This document shows positions 1 through 28,940 of a stretch of DNA of 64,000 nucleotides, piece by piece. The notes beneath the pieces are model-generated. The model was not told the DNA's origin, did no database searches, and saw only the letters and a list, made by a program, of their open reading frames with translations. Where the stretch lies: NCBI GenBank assembly GCA_036245525.1, contig BTPG01000002.1, positions 168,006,273 to 168,070,272 of the forward strand, given 5' to 3'. Both the position numbers and the translations under genes were made by a program. This DNA comes from Semisulcospira habei (taxonomy: Eukaryota > Mollusca > Gastropoda > Semisulcospiridae). Within the stretch, counting starts at the first letter, position 1. Each line of letters opens with the position of its first letter.

Positions 1-830
1 GGAATAAACGTCTTCCTAATCTAACATTTACTATAATTATGCTCAGCTTCGACACTGTGATTATTATTATGTCTGTGTCTGTTACATTAGTTACAGCTCA
101 CAATATATGATCAAGTTTTTCAACTGTTATGTTATTTTGTGTCAACAGATTCGTTGTATTAGGACATTCACAGATTATATGTTTAACAGAGATGGGGCTT
201 AAGCACTCACATTTGATGTCTTTTGATAATTTGTTTTCCAAGAATTTAGTCTTAACTTGTATATCAACGAAGCTGTTTTTCTTGAACAAGGTGGAACACG
301 ATAAGTATATTTCATATCATTTTTGTGGAAAAAAACAAACAAACTGCTTAGCACAGAGTACATTTCATGTAGAGATAGTTGCATATTATTACAAACTGCT
401 GAGTTTTCTCTATTTATAGCTCCCTTTTTTGCTTGTCAGTCACAAATCCAAAGAAAATATATCCCTATTCCTCTGGACATAATACAGCTTATAATATGTT
501 TTATTTCATATACTAAGTCTTTTCTTGTTTTACAATCCCAGCTTTTTAGACTATATAGGACAGATTTAGAATCGACAGTTCAGAAATTAGCAGAAAATAT
601 GTATGACATCCTACATAGAAATATTGCAATTCAAATAGTTAATATCATAATTCATAGTCTGGTGGGTAAACTATTATAATAAGTAATTTGTGTGCGGGTT
701 TGGATGTCAATTATTGCCCGCTACTCTTTGATATTAACATGTTGTGTGTTTGGTTGTTGATTTTATTTTTTGGGGGTATAATATCACCAATGTGTGAAAA
801 GACGTTAAATAAAATCCTAAAATCCTGAAA
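1..830. other. AT-rich retroelement debris
   Basis: No intact gene is visible. On the minus strand at 98-289 a short open frame carries a Cys-His arrangement (SVKHIICECP) like the C-terminal tail of CR1/Jockey-type reverse transcriptases. On the plus strand 780-830 has a retroelement-like 3' end (GACGTTAAATAAAATCC). Both are weak, so the stretch is best read as old non-LTR remnants. Confidence 0.3.
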
Positions 831-1268
831 TGATCAAGTTTTTCTCACTTCATGTTCTTGGTTTACAGCTATGGTTAGCGTCTTTTAAGGATTTGACGTC
901 AGCGCAAGAAATGAAACTGGACTGATAATGGAAGGGATTTATTTGGGGAAGGAGAGACTTGAAACAGTATTTTGAGTGTCTGTCAGTCTTAGTAGCACAG
1001 CAATTTTTGTTGATTAAAACAGGCCGCCAAAACTATTTGAGGTCTCACTGAATAAGTTTCATTCATACATAAATTCTATTGCTGCAATTAGTTCCTTTGT
1101 TTAGTGCTGGAATTTAACAATTTCCTTACACTGAAGCTCACCGGCCACAGTGATCAGAAGAGCTGTAAATACTGTAGCGCGGATAGATGCATGTTGTTAC
1201 AACGTGTTTTTACCACATACTATTCTAGGCCCACACCATTGTACTGGCGTGCGTCTAAATATTCTAGA

Positions 1269-2000
1269 TCAAAATTTTAACTCAGTCATTCGCGGCGAGT
1301 CAAATCCGGAATGGGTTAACGATATGTCTCTGTGTTCGGTTCTGGGTCTCCCAATTCCAGACCCAAACCTGTGCGCCACCTGGTTTACCTGTTTCATGTT
1401 CCAAAGGGAGCGAAGTAATAAGGTGTTGAAGACAAGCAGAACGAAGATGGACACAAAGCTCAGAACAGGGTACAGGTACGTTACCACTCTGACCCAGCAC
1501 ATATAATCCTGCATGTAGTCACTCCAGTGGAGACATTGGAAATAATGCCTGATAACTGTGAAGATACAGATCGGTGTGACCTCTGCCACTGCATGTGACA
1601 GCTGATCACTACCGCTACCAGCAGCAGTCTTTGCCTAAAGTCGGAACACAGGCGGCCCACGGCAGAAAAAGGGTGGGCCGCGATGGCGACGTATCTCTGT
1701 GTAGCCACTGTTATGGTGATGTTGCAGGATAACACGTAGAAACTGTCACCCAAAACCTCCAGCATATTAGAGAGACAATGGTCATTCTGAAGCCGAACAA
1801 AACTGCAGGAAGTTAGTGTGACAACGCCCAGCAGATCCGACACACTGAGTACCATGAGAGACCTGGCTATGCTGACATCCTTCAGTTGAGAAGACCATGA
1901 AGGAAATTACGTTTCCCACAAAATCGACTGCGTAAAACGCAAGGCAGATGTACTCTTTTGTTTCGTAAGTGTTTATGTCACTCACTATTGCGTTAGTCAA
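1269..2000 (-). pseudogene. Broken class A GPCR (peptide-receptor-like)
   Basis: Three overlapping minus-strand frames together resemble a seven-transmembrane receptor. At 2000-1880 is a TM1-like segment (FYAVDFVGNVISFMVF). At 1870-1650 come a TM2-like segment (MVLSVSDLLGVVTL), a TM3-like segment and a QRYVAIAAHPF motif where DRY would stand at the end of TM3. At 1500-1400 is a TM5-like helix (YLYPVLSFVSIFVLLVF) with a basic cytoplasmic tail. At least two frameshifts are needed to join them, near 1870 and 1610, and no complete TM6-TM7 is seen. The arrangement fits the FMRFamide/peptide receptor-type rhodopsin GPCRs that are numerous in molluscs. The ligand cannot be deduced. Real introns could explain part of the frame changes, but no convincing splice sites were found. 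Confidence 0.6.
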
Positions 2001-2206
2001 TAAGCGAAGACAGCGCTCTAACCCAAAGATAACTTAGTACGGCCTGGGATAAGCCGCTGGAAATGTCGCAGCATAAATCACCAAACGTGTCATACGCGCG
2101 GCTTGCCATGGGTAACACCATGGATTTCAAAATGTAGATGACTGTCATTGCAAGGAATATTATTATTCCCGTCCGCTTTTTGCTCTATCGCTCTGGGGCC
2201 AGCTGC

Positions 2207-2305
2207 AAACGTGAGCTTAGTCCTGGGTCAGCCATTAAGCCAGGTGCTCCACTATAGCAGAGCAGTTTGCTTAGTGGCTGGCACGGGCCAACGCTCACTC
2301 ATGCA
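2207..2305. repeat. Palindromic element family C (decayed copy)
   Basis: Inverted repeat with outer sequence GTGAGCTTAGTCCTG and inner CACTAAGCAAGGTGCTCC, separated by a short TATA loop. Arms are diverged here. Better copies lie at 7683, 11130 and 32781. Confidence 0.7.
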
Positions 2306-3236
2306 ACCGACCTTAAGTATTTCGGGTGGTTCATTCCCACTCACCAGTTCCCTGCACAGTCTTGTGTCCACCGTTGATATCTGGTCACCTTTTAACATCA
2401 GTCATTAATAGTAAAAAGGGGCACCAAGTTTGGTCACATCCGAGAATCCAACGTGCATTCGAGTCGCGTTATTTAGATTTTCCTACACAAATCTACGCGA
2501 AACAGTGTCCTGCTTCGACGATTTCCAGCACGTCTTGAACTTACCTGTCCCACTTTCCATCTGACCCCATCTTGCGCACAGCGGGATGCATCGCCCGTGA
2601 CAACGACGTGATTGCAGCCGCTTTAACATTAAAATTGAATGTAGCATTTAAAAACAAAAAAATCGTTGGGCGATATTTAAGCAAATTCCTGCCACTGCTC
2701 TCGGGGTTGATGCCCATCAGGGTGGAAAGCATGCTTTTTAAAAAGTTTCTATTTTTGTTTTTATTTCTTTTTTATTTATTTTTATTTTTATTTTTTTTAC
2801 GATGGCTAAGAAAATGGCCAATAAAAAAAATCGAAAACAATACGTCGTGTGATTTTTAGAAGTAGGATTTCAGTGTGGCTTGTGTATGTGTAGAAGAATC
2901 TAAATAACGTGAGACTCGACTGCACGCTGGATTATGTGATGTGACCCATCCTTGTTGTTTAGTCAGTGCTATTCGTTCTGACCAACTACGCAGCGATCAT
3001 CCCATGCCTGTGACCCCGTCCAGTACGTAAAGCCGCCTGACTCTGATGCTTTGGATACCGGCACTGACTCGACCGCTGATTAGTGTAATGGCTCACTCAA
3101 CTTTATGCATGAATTCAGTCTCAATATTGTCCACCGAAAAGTTCACGCTGTCAATATCCCGATGTCAAGCATAAGGTCACCGAGCTGCGTACGAGCCAAG
3201 GACCACTTGCATGTGTGAGCTGAAAATGATTCAGCG
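2306..3236. other. Intergenic, nothing recognised
   Basis: Apart from a T-rich run at 2745-2800, no coding, RNA or repeat feature could be recognised on either strand. Confidence 0.5.
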
Positions 3237-3303
3237 TATGCCACTAAGCAAGGTGCTCCGCTATAACCACGGAGTACCTTGCTTGGTGGCATGCGCAGGA
3301 CGA
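3237..3303. repeat. Palindromic element family C
   Basis: Arms CCACTAAGCAAGGTGCTCCG and its complement around a short TATAACCA loop, followed by the family's GCGCAGGAC outer segment on one side only. Confidence 0.75.
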
Positions 3304-3379
3304 TTTGAGTTCCCACTCATGCGGCTGACAGGAGGAGCAGTGCCCCTCCCCCCTTCCGCCCCCCCCCCCCCCCACTGAT

Positions 3380-3441
3380 GATATCCCAATGCGCAAAAGG
3401 CCATCGAGCCGACGCCCGATGGCCTTTGCGCACTGGGTATG
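3380..3441. repeat. Palindromic element family E
   Basis: Hairpin with arms ATATCCCAATGCGCAAAAGG and CCTTTGCGCACTGGGTAT around a GCCGAC centre. A second copy is at 37833, and a half copy with only the left arm at about 28755. Confidence 0.75.
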
Positions 3442-3741
3442 ATGTCCGGTGAATGCAAAACAATGCTAAGCTCCGTCGCTGAGTCTATTGGCACCTTGCG
3501 TGGCGACCGACGACGTATACGAGAACTGTGCCTCTCTACCGAGTTTGCAGACACTGAGACAACAGGAGAACTGAAGGAAATCCGGAAGTTATAGCAAGAC
3601 ACATTTTCGTGCGCTTGACACACTAGCGTCATTCTCAGTATTGACGCTTTGAGTCTAGGGCATCGACGGTATTGACACTTTGAGTCAAGAGCACGGAGGG
3701 GGTTGAGGGGGCTGATGCCGGAGATTTATAAGTTTTGCTGG

Positions 3742-3885
3742 CCTCAGTTAAAGCCAGATTAGCTTGGCGCCATGCTAATCTGGCGCTACCCTTGACTGAA
3801 TCATCTTGGTCGATCCATCTCCTGCAACTGGTACACAGTCGTAAGGTGACACCTCAAAATTTTGGGAAAAGGCGGCCGTGGGGTT
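3742..3885. repeat. TTAA MITE family B (decayed)
   Basis: Core GCCAGATTAGCTTGGCGCC with a shortened right arm, followed by the family's conserved right flank (TCGATCCATCTCCTGCA, then GTGACACCTC) and ending GGGGTTAA. The left flank is mostly lost. Confidence 0.7.
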
Positions 3886-4133
3886 AAATGTCCATATCAG
3901 CCTCAGGCTGGCAGAGTCTTAATTAGTACTTAGTGGGCTTAGTATGAGCAAAAATTGCCGGTCGGCCGTGGGCGTTTACCTACTGGGTCTAATGAAGATC
4001 TGGGTCTCTAGGTCTAGATACGGGTGAGAGGAGTTCGCTGTACGAACGTTTGCTGTCCAGGCAGGATTACGTACAGGATATCTCTTATTTCAGCCCAAAA
4101 GGCCCTCGGTCGGCCACCCAGCCCCCTCCCGAA

Positions 4134-4199
4134 GCAAGAGACATAGATCCTCATGGGCCCCTGCGGCCGCAGGGGTTCATGAGAATCTATGCCTCTTGC
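4134..4199. repeat. Family A hairpin
   Basis: A 66-bp near-palindrome beginning GCAAGAG and ending CTCTTGC, with CCCCTGCGG at the turn. It is one of more than 20 family A cores here. CCCCTGC replaces the usual CCCCCGC on both arms. Confidence 0.85.
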
Positions 4200-4397
4200 T
4201 GAGCCTCGGCTCCAACCGTTCCTTTGTTCGAGGCTGTTTGGAGATTTTAGCCGCGTATGATTTGCCAGTCAAGTCTTGCGAGGTGTACACAAGTGCGCGC
4301 GGTATCAAGGGACGGTTTTAGGAGACCAGTTGCAGATTAAGTTAAACACGGATGACCCACCTCCATCTGAGGATGCACACTGGGCATAGTAACGCCA

Positions 4398-4463
4398 GCA
4401 AGAGGCGTAGATTCTCACGAGCCCCTGCGGCCGCAGGGGCTCGTAAGAATCTGCGCCTCTTGC
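4398..4463. repeat. Family A hairpin with paired variants
   Basis: A 66-bp hairpin from GCAAGAG to CTCTTGC. Both arms carry the same four departures from the family consensus (GGCG, ATTCT, ACGAG, CCCCTGC). It is a key copy for the covariation finding. Confidence 0.9.
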
Positions 4464-4499
4464 TGATTACTGTGGCTGAAGCTGCAGTGGTTCTAGAAC

Positions 4500-5090
4500 G
4501 ATATAAACCACGGGGCAGCCAGTGTGCGTGATTCAGTGTGCGCGTCTGTGCGGAAGTGTTGAGCAAGGGGTGCTGTCGATTCAGTTTAACCTGGCCGTTT
4601 TGATGATTCCAGGCTTTTGAAATCACCTTTTTCAATTCAAATTTGAATTGCTGCTATGATGGCGTATCGTGAAACGTGGTGTCGTACACTGTGACAAAAA
4701 CAGAGAAGTTTTTCTAATGGTTTTGGTGAAGATTTTAGTTCTCAAAAACCGTTGATAACATCGCAGGTCGCGCCGTGTTCTTGTTTGTTGTCTTGAAAGT
4801 TGTGCATGCGCTCCTGTGCTAACCGGTGAGGCTGCAATTTTTGAATTTGATTCAGTCACGACTTGAACTGTGAACACGGAAGGCTTTTAGTTTGACTGAA
4901 TCGGACGCTGTGTGAGTCTCCAGAATAGCGGGTATTTTTTATGCGGTGCGTTCCCAGGGTGTATTCTGCCGGATTCTGTGGCTGCTATTTGTTTGAACCC
5001 GTTTCATCCTGAGGCTGAATTTGTAAAATTTGCTTATTATCCTATGAATGCTACATTACAGATTAGCAGGTAGATCAACCATTTTTCTTC
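4500..5090. other. Intergenic, nothing recognised
   Basis: No convincing open frame, RNA gene or repeat was seen. The stretch lies about 0.6-1.1 kb upstream of the EF-hand gene start, so it may contain promoter DNA, but no motif can be assigned. Confidence 0.4.
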
Positions 5091-5157
5091 AAGGGTGGTG
5101 CCAGATAGCTTGGCGCCTTAGGCTAGCTAAGCCAAGCTATTCTGGCACCACCTTTGA
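5091..5157. repeat. Family B hairpin (GGTGGTGCC subtype)
   Basis: Arms AAGGGTGGTGCCAGA and TCTGGCACCACCTTT surround GCTTGGCGCC/CCAAGC. It belongs to the subtype with GGTGGTG in place of GGTAGTG on both arms. Confidence 0.8.
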
Positions 5158-5283
5158 ACTATCATAGTCACCACTCAAATTTATTTCAAGCAAAAGTGTA
5201 TCAGGATGAAAAGGGTTAACTCCTTGACTGCTACTGGCAGTATCCGTCGTAGTCAGCAGCACTGAGTCAGTCAAGTTTAGCGG

Positions 5284-5352
5284 TTGAAACCCTTTAACTG
5301 TCGGTAGCGGTTTTTCAGTGTCGCGATGATTCCTGCAGGAATCATCGCGACA
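5284..5352. repeat. Palindromic element family G (partial)
   Basis: A 32-bp perfect dyad GTCGCGATGATTCCTG and its complement, preceded by the left flank CCTTTAACTGTCGGTAGCGG. Better copies are at 26076 and 7327. Confidence 0.7.
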
Positions 5353-5640
5353 AAACTTGAACAGCCACAGGGTTTGTTCCAATTCTCAGCGAGAACTGAA
5401 CGGCCGACACCGCTTACTGGCTTGAGCCGTCCGGCGACCCGCGGAAATTCCTGGCTCAGTTATATGGAACTGTTACCGGCTGTACGCTTGTCGTTCGAGC
5501 GAGTCACGTCAGTCCTGTCAGGTTTGGTCAGTGTCTGTATGGTGACTGACGAGGTGTGAGTAAGTGTGACTGGATTGACTGAGTCTGCTTCAGTGACTGG
5601 ATGTATTTACCCTGAAGTCGGATTCTTACTGACAGGCGAC

Positions 5641-24663
<19,023 letters not shown>

Positions 24664-24846
24664 TCGGCCAAGGAACCTTTTTGTTATCACTGGTGACGGC
24701 TGTAGAAAACCTCACGGACACATATCACCTGAAATGTCTTCTTTCCAAAAGCTGACTCAACGCCGTATGCAAATGACCCGGCAAAAGAAAGCTGTGTCAA
24801 ATTGTGTCAAAAACAAGATATTGACTTGTTTCGCTTCAGAACACAA

Positions 24847-24928
24847 TTAACTCATTCGAGACGTGCCGCCTGTCGAATACGCGGCTTAAGGCCGCGTATC
24901 CGGATGCGGTACGTCTCGAATTCGTTAA
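24847..24928. mobile_element. TTAA palindrome family D
   Basis: TTAACTCATTCGAGACGTGC to GTACGTCTCGAATTCGTTAA. Slightly diverged arms; second of four family D copies. Confidence 0.85.
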
Positions 24929-25165
24929 TCCATAGATCGAATTCATTAGGGACAAAGGAAACCAAAGGTAATACATACTGGGCAGATCAGGGCGGAATCC
25001 ATCTGCTCACACCGGTCGAAATCGAAATTGTGACCGCCTCTCGTCAGTAATCGCATGCCACCTTGTTCTCATGGAGAACAGAAGACGCGCAAAGAAGGCC
25101 TGCAGAATGCTATGCCACTGCTGGATACGTGCAAACGGCAGGGCCGGCAAGTTGCATGAGAGAGC

Positions 25166-25383
25166 TTAACTCATTCTACCCCAGACACACCACAGCAAGA
25201 CATGGATCGATCATGATAGTTCAAGGGTGATGCCAGAATAGCTTGGCGCCTATGGGCGCCAAGCTATTCTGGCATCACCCTTGAACTACTATCATGGTCG
25301 ATCTGTGTCCTGCACTGCAATGCAGTCTTCAGAGGACAACGGCAAAAATTTGGGCATTTGGGTGTTGGGGTAGAATGAGGTAA
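25166..25383. mobile_element. TTAA MITE family B (AGAATAGC subtype)
   Basis: From TTAACTCATTCTACCCC to GGGGTAGAATGAGGTAAA. The hairpin about 25206-25305 has 31 identical positions per arm, both with GGTGATGCCAGAATAGC. Confidence 0.9.
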
Positions 25384-25741
25384 AGGACCATCACGCATAA
25401 ATCTGAAGACACATTTCTGTACCATTTATGTTTGTTATGCCCTTGTCGACACACCTAATGAACTTTAACAGCACTGAGTTTGGACACGCGTGTAATCGCA
25501 TTTATTTATTCTGTGCTGCTGCTAGCGTGTCAATCTATTTTTAGCTGTTTCTCGTACTGATAGCGATGTATTTCTAGAACGGAGTGGAGTCATTGTCAGG
25601 TTACTTGATGTAACGATGCCGTGAGTTGAACTGGATTGTCGTGTTTCTAAATGAACCATAGCTAGACCTGTGTGTAATGTTTCGTAACCATCTGTTACAT
25701 AAGTGTATCTTTGAACAGTTACGGTGGTAGTGGGCCTTTAA
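25380..25741. mobile_element. 360-bp TTAA-bounded dispersed repeat, copy 1
   Basis: Begins TAAAGGACCATCACGCATAA and ends GGTAGTGGGCCTTTAA. It matches 39329-39700 over its whole length. Diverged TTAAAGG-type inverted ends suggest a MITE of the same TTAA type. Its left end overlaps the terminal bases of the preceding MITE. Confidence 0.75.
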
Positions 25742-25810
25742 TCCTGTGCTGCGCGATAGTGGAACACCTTGCTTAGTGATTGGCGCAGGACTAAGCTCAC
25801 TCACATGCAA
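25742..25810. repeat. Palindromic element family C (right half)
   Basis: CACCTTGCTTAGTGATTGGC then GCAGGACTAAGCTCACTC. The left arm is reduced to a few bases. Confidence 0.7.
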
Positions 25811-26040
25811 TTGACCTCTGCTCCTGTAAGGGGGGCCACGGGATAGCCTGCCGGCCGTGTTGGAGTTCATCCCAGACATGTTCACTCAGCGACATGTCCA
25901 GTGATTCTGTTGGCCTGGGCAAGATGCCGAGGGGTCTGTGTTTCCTGAAGCTTGATTTCGACCCACGTCCAATGCGTGAAGACAGGCGTTGTCGGTCCTC
26001 ATGGAGAATCCCTCCACTGACGCGGCGAGCCTGCACAAAT
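25811..26040 (-). pseudogene. Decayed Tc1/mariner-like transposase fragment
   Basis: A minus-strand frame reads ILHEDRQRLSSR and later SEHVWDELQHGRQ. These resemble the second catalytic Asp region and the PIEHVWDEL region of Tc1 transposases. No TIRs were found. The match is short and the fragment clearly non-functional. Confidence 0.5.
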
Positions 26041-26075
26041 CAGTGGCTCGATGTGCCGTCTCTTGATTTCACTTT

Positions 26076-26165
26076 GACCTTTTGGCTGTCGGCAGCTGTT
26101 TTTGTCGCGATGATTCCTGCAGGAATCATCGCGACAAAAACCGCTGCCGACAGCTAAAGGGTTAA
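26076..26165. mobile_element. TTAA palindrome family G (best copy)
   Basis: Arms GGCTGTCGGCAGCTGTTTTT and GTCGCGATGATTCCTG with complements form an almost perfect 80-bp palindrome ending AGCTAAAGGGTTAA. Confidence 0.85.
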
Positions 26166-26181
26166 TTGATACAGGATTCAC

Positions 26182-26247
26182 GCAATCAGCAGGCCTTGAA
26201 TGACGGCCACGGACGCAATCAGCAGGCCTTGAATGACGGCCACTGAC
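26182..26247. repeat. 33-bp tandem duplication
   Basis: Two adjacent units beginning GCAATCAGCAGGCCTTGAAT differ at one base near the end (CACGGAC versus CACTGAC). Confidence 0.9.
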
Positions 26248-26562
26248 ACGTCGATTGAGAAATTTTGATTTCGGGTGTGATCACTGGTCCACCAATCATT
26301 GGACAGTTGGTTTCGTTCGTCACTAATGAATTCATCCACGAATGAATTAATTTAATTTTGATGCAAACAAAAAGTTTCTATCTTGTTATAAGTAAATTTT
26401 ACACAGCTTCCTTTGGTTAGTTGTATAATACAGTAGCACACTGTTTGGTGTTCAGTATATGACCGGTTCATCATCACATGTGTTCTAATGTCGTCAGTTT
26501 TTAAAATATTTTTTAAATTTCATATATATATATATAAAATAAGCCAACGTGACCGTTTCAAC

Positions 26563-26773
26563 TTAATTCATTCAGCCCGACGGCCGTATTTCCCAAATTT
26601 TGGAGGCGTCATCTAATGACTATGCACCAGTTGCAGGAGATTGATCGACCATGATAATTCAAGGGCAGTGCCAGATTATCTTGGCGCCGACAGGCGCCAA
26701 GCTAATCTGGCACTACCCTTGAATTATCATGGTCGACCCTGCCGCTGTAGTGCGTCAGGGCTGAATGGGTGAA
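26563..26773. mobile_element. TTAA MITE family B (complete)
   Basis: 211 bp from TTAATTCATTCAGCCCGA to CAGGGCTGAATGGGTGAA, with central hairpin 26645-26737. Same length and ends as the copy at 36275. Confidence 0.9.
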
Positions 26774-27124
26774 GGGAACCTTCCCCGGTTAATACAAAGT
26801 TGATAGTTCGGAATATCTTCATTATAAATGTTCGTAATATGTCTTAGTAATGCTGGACAAAAGCTCTAACTTATACAATTTGAATGTCGTGAAAAGGAAA
26901 GACTTTTCTGCTCAAAGCTTTTTTTTTTTCTTTTGCCGGCACGTCAACGGAGATCTTCCGTTACTCGCAAAGGGGAGTAACTGCATAACCTCTGCTAGTG
27001 TTACGTGTCAATATACACAGGGACTGTAAAAAAGATGGGTAGAAGAGTCTTTGTTTGCGCAAGACAGCTTCAATAACCCGTTGGAAAAGTCTGGAAATTT
27101 TTGAAATCCGAAGCCAGCCACGGT

Positions 27125-27338
27125 TTAACTCATTCTGCCCGCGACACACCGCAGCAAGATATAGCTCGACCATGATAGTTCAAGGGTGGTGGCAGAATAG
27201 CTTGGCGCCTTTAGGCTCCAAGCTATTCTGCCACCACCCTTGAACTATCATGGTCGATCTGTCTCCTGAATTGTAATGCAGTCCTCACTGAGAACGATAA
27301 CTCCAGAATGTGGGTATTTCCTACCTCGGGCACAATTA
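27125..27338. mobile_element. TTAA MITE family B
   Basis: Starts TTAACTCATTCTGCCCGC. The hairpin 27166-27258 carries GGTGGTGGCAGAATAGC on both arms. The right end is decayed near AATTAA. Confidence 0.85.
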
Positions 27339-27397
27339 AGCGTCGACTTCGGTTAACTCGTCGAAAAGTGTGGTACAGGCGGCGCGTCTCGCAAAAT

Positions 27398-27610
27398 GTA
27401 ACCCTTTTCACCCCACGGCCACATTTTCCAAATTTTGGAGGTACTAAGTACCGGTTTGCTAGACGCTTGAGCTGGATTCAGTGACCATACTAATTCAATG
27501 GTAGTGCCAGATTGTTTTTTTGCGCTTGAAGGCGCCAAGCTAAGCTTACACTACCCTTTAATTATCATGGTAAATCTATCTCCTACTGTAGGGTGTCTGG
27601 GCTAAATGCA
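27398..27610. mobile_element. TTAA MITE family B (core decayed)
   Basis: Ends GTAACCCTTTTCACCCC and GTCTGGGCTAAATGCAT. The hairpin has a T-run and lost bases in the left arm. Confidence 0.75.
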
Positions 27611-27647
27611 TCCCAACGTGTTTTTAGTGAGAGGACTGAGATTTAGA

Positions 27648-27749
27648 GGCAAGAGTTTCATGTCCTGATTCGCTCAGCCGGCGCCGAGGGTCAGCCGCCG
27701 GGTAAGAGTATTAACGCGCGGAGCGAGTCAGGGGCACGAAACTCTTGCC
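27648..27749. repeat. Singleton inverted repeat
   Basis: Arms GGCAAGAGTTTCATGTCCTG and complement (GAAACTCTTGCC) around a 50-bp interior with nested CGGCGC dyads. No second copy in the window. Confidence 0.7.
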
Positions 27750-28380
27750 AGAACTTCGATTCCCTCCCCATGTGACTGTCAGAATGAAATAGTGGCGGAG
27801 CAAAGAGTATAGAGACTATACTTTTTGATCGGAGCAAGACTGCTTTCTCAATTGCAGCCTGTGTCGTAAGGGGTGCTAACTCCGTTTGGTTTTCTTGTCT
27901 GCTCTGTGGTACCGTCCCTTGAACTGTGCCAACGCAAACCGGCCGGCATTGATTTTAATAAATTTATTGAGTTGACTTACAAGCACGTCAGTAGACAAAA
28001 GGTGCAGGCCAGTTACATCCGGCATCGGGTCTTGTACCTTTTGTTCACCGTCTTTGAGTTATGCGGCGTCAAACTCACCGGACGAATGTAGAGTGGTGAC
28101 CTAACGACTGAGAAAGAACACCGTGACCTAACACTGAGAAAGAACACCGGCTGAAAATGATCCTACAAGTCAGTCAGAACATCTATAACTGTTATCGAGG
28201 AAATGTATTCACCTTGCACCTGTGTATTTTTGTTTTGCCATTTTCTCGTCATTGCGAGGACATTTTTACTAATATTTGCTCAGTCTAAAATTGCGCGGCG
28301 GTCTGTGAGTCTGGGCTTAAAGTCTGCGAGCGCCGACCAGAGACCAACCCGCGCACACCTGTCGCTTTTAAATGTTGTGA
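27750..28380. other. Unrecognised intergenic stretch
   Basis: Contains a near-exact 26-bp tandem (GACCTAAC..ACTGAGAAAGAACACCG) at 28098-28150. No coding signal was recognised. Confidence 0.4.
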
Positions 28381-28850
28381 CAGGGGCGGATCTTGGGGTT
28401 GGGGGTGGGGTGGGGGGTTAAGGGGAATGGTTTCCAGGACATGTGAAACCCCTGCACCCGACTCCCCCGGTCAAATTAGTACATACCTTGAAATGTGCAA
28501 TTTTCCCTTCTAGGGAGTGTAGAAACTGCCCCTTCCTCTAGATTGTACACCTCCATTTGAGTGTGGAACCCTCCCACCTCCTCTCCCCCCCCCCCCACCA
28601 TAATCACCACCATCACCCATACTACGGCCAGAGGTTGAAAGATCACGGCCCCCTTCCACCACCCCCCCCCCCCCCCGCCCTCCACGTGATTTGATATCAT
28701 AATAGTTCGACCAGCGGAAAGCATGGTCTCTCCAACAACCCCAAGCCCAACCCCAATGCGCAAGAGGCCATCCCTCCTCATTTCCCGAGGTAACTGATCC
28801 GAAGCCCCCCCCCCCTCTCCCCGCACCCCCCCCCCCCTGTGTCAAGTCCA
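28381..28850. repeat. G/C-tract-rich element
   Basis: Begins ACAGGGGCGGATCTTGGGG and is dominated by G-runs then C-runs. The start resembles the CAGGGCCGGATCC ends at 34443 and 44933, so it may be a decayed relative. Confidence 0.45.
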
Positions 28851-28940
28851 AGTGTTAATTGTTATCCGCTCAAAGATCATGACACTGCTCTCAGTTGACC
28901 GCTTCACGTGGCTAGACTGTTCGTTATTGTGTTCGTACTA

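Noticed and set aside
323..679. A 118-codon plus-strand frame as a gene
   Set aside because: No recognisable motif, AT-rich, no splice or start context. Minus-strand signs of retroelement remnants overlap it.
27873..28091. A 72-codon plus-strand frame with some hydrophobic segments
   Set aside because: No family resemblance and no splice sites of convincing quality.
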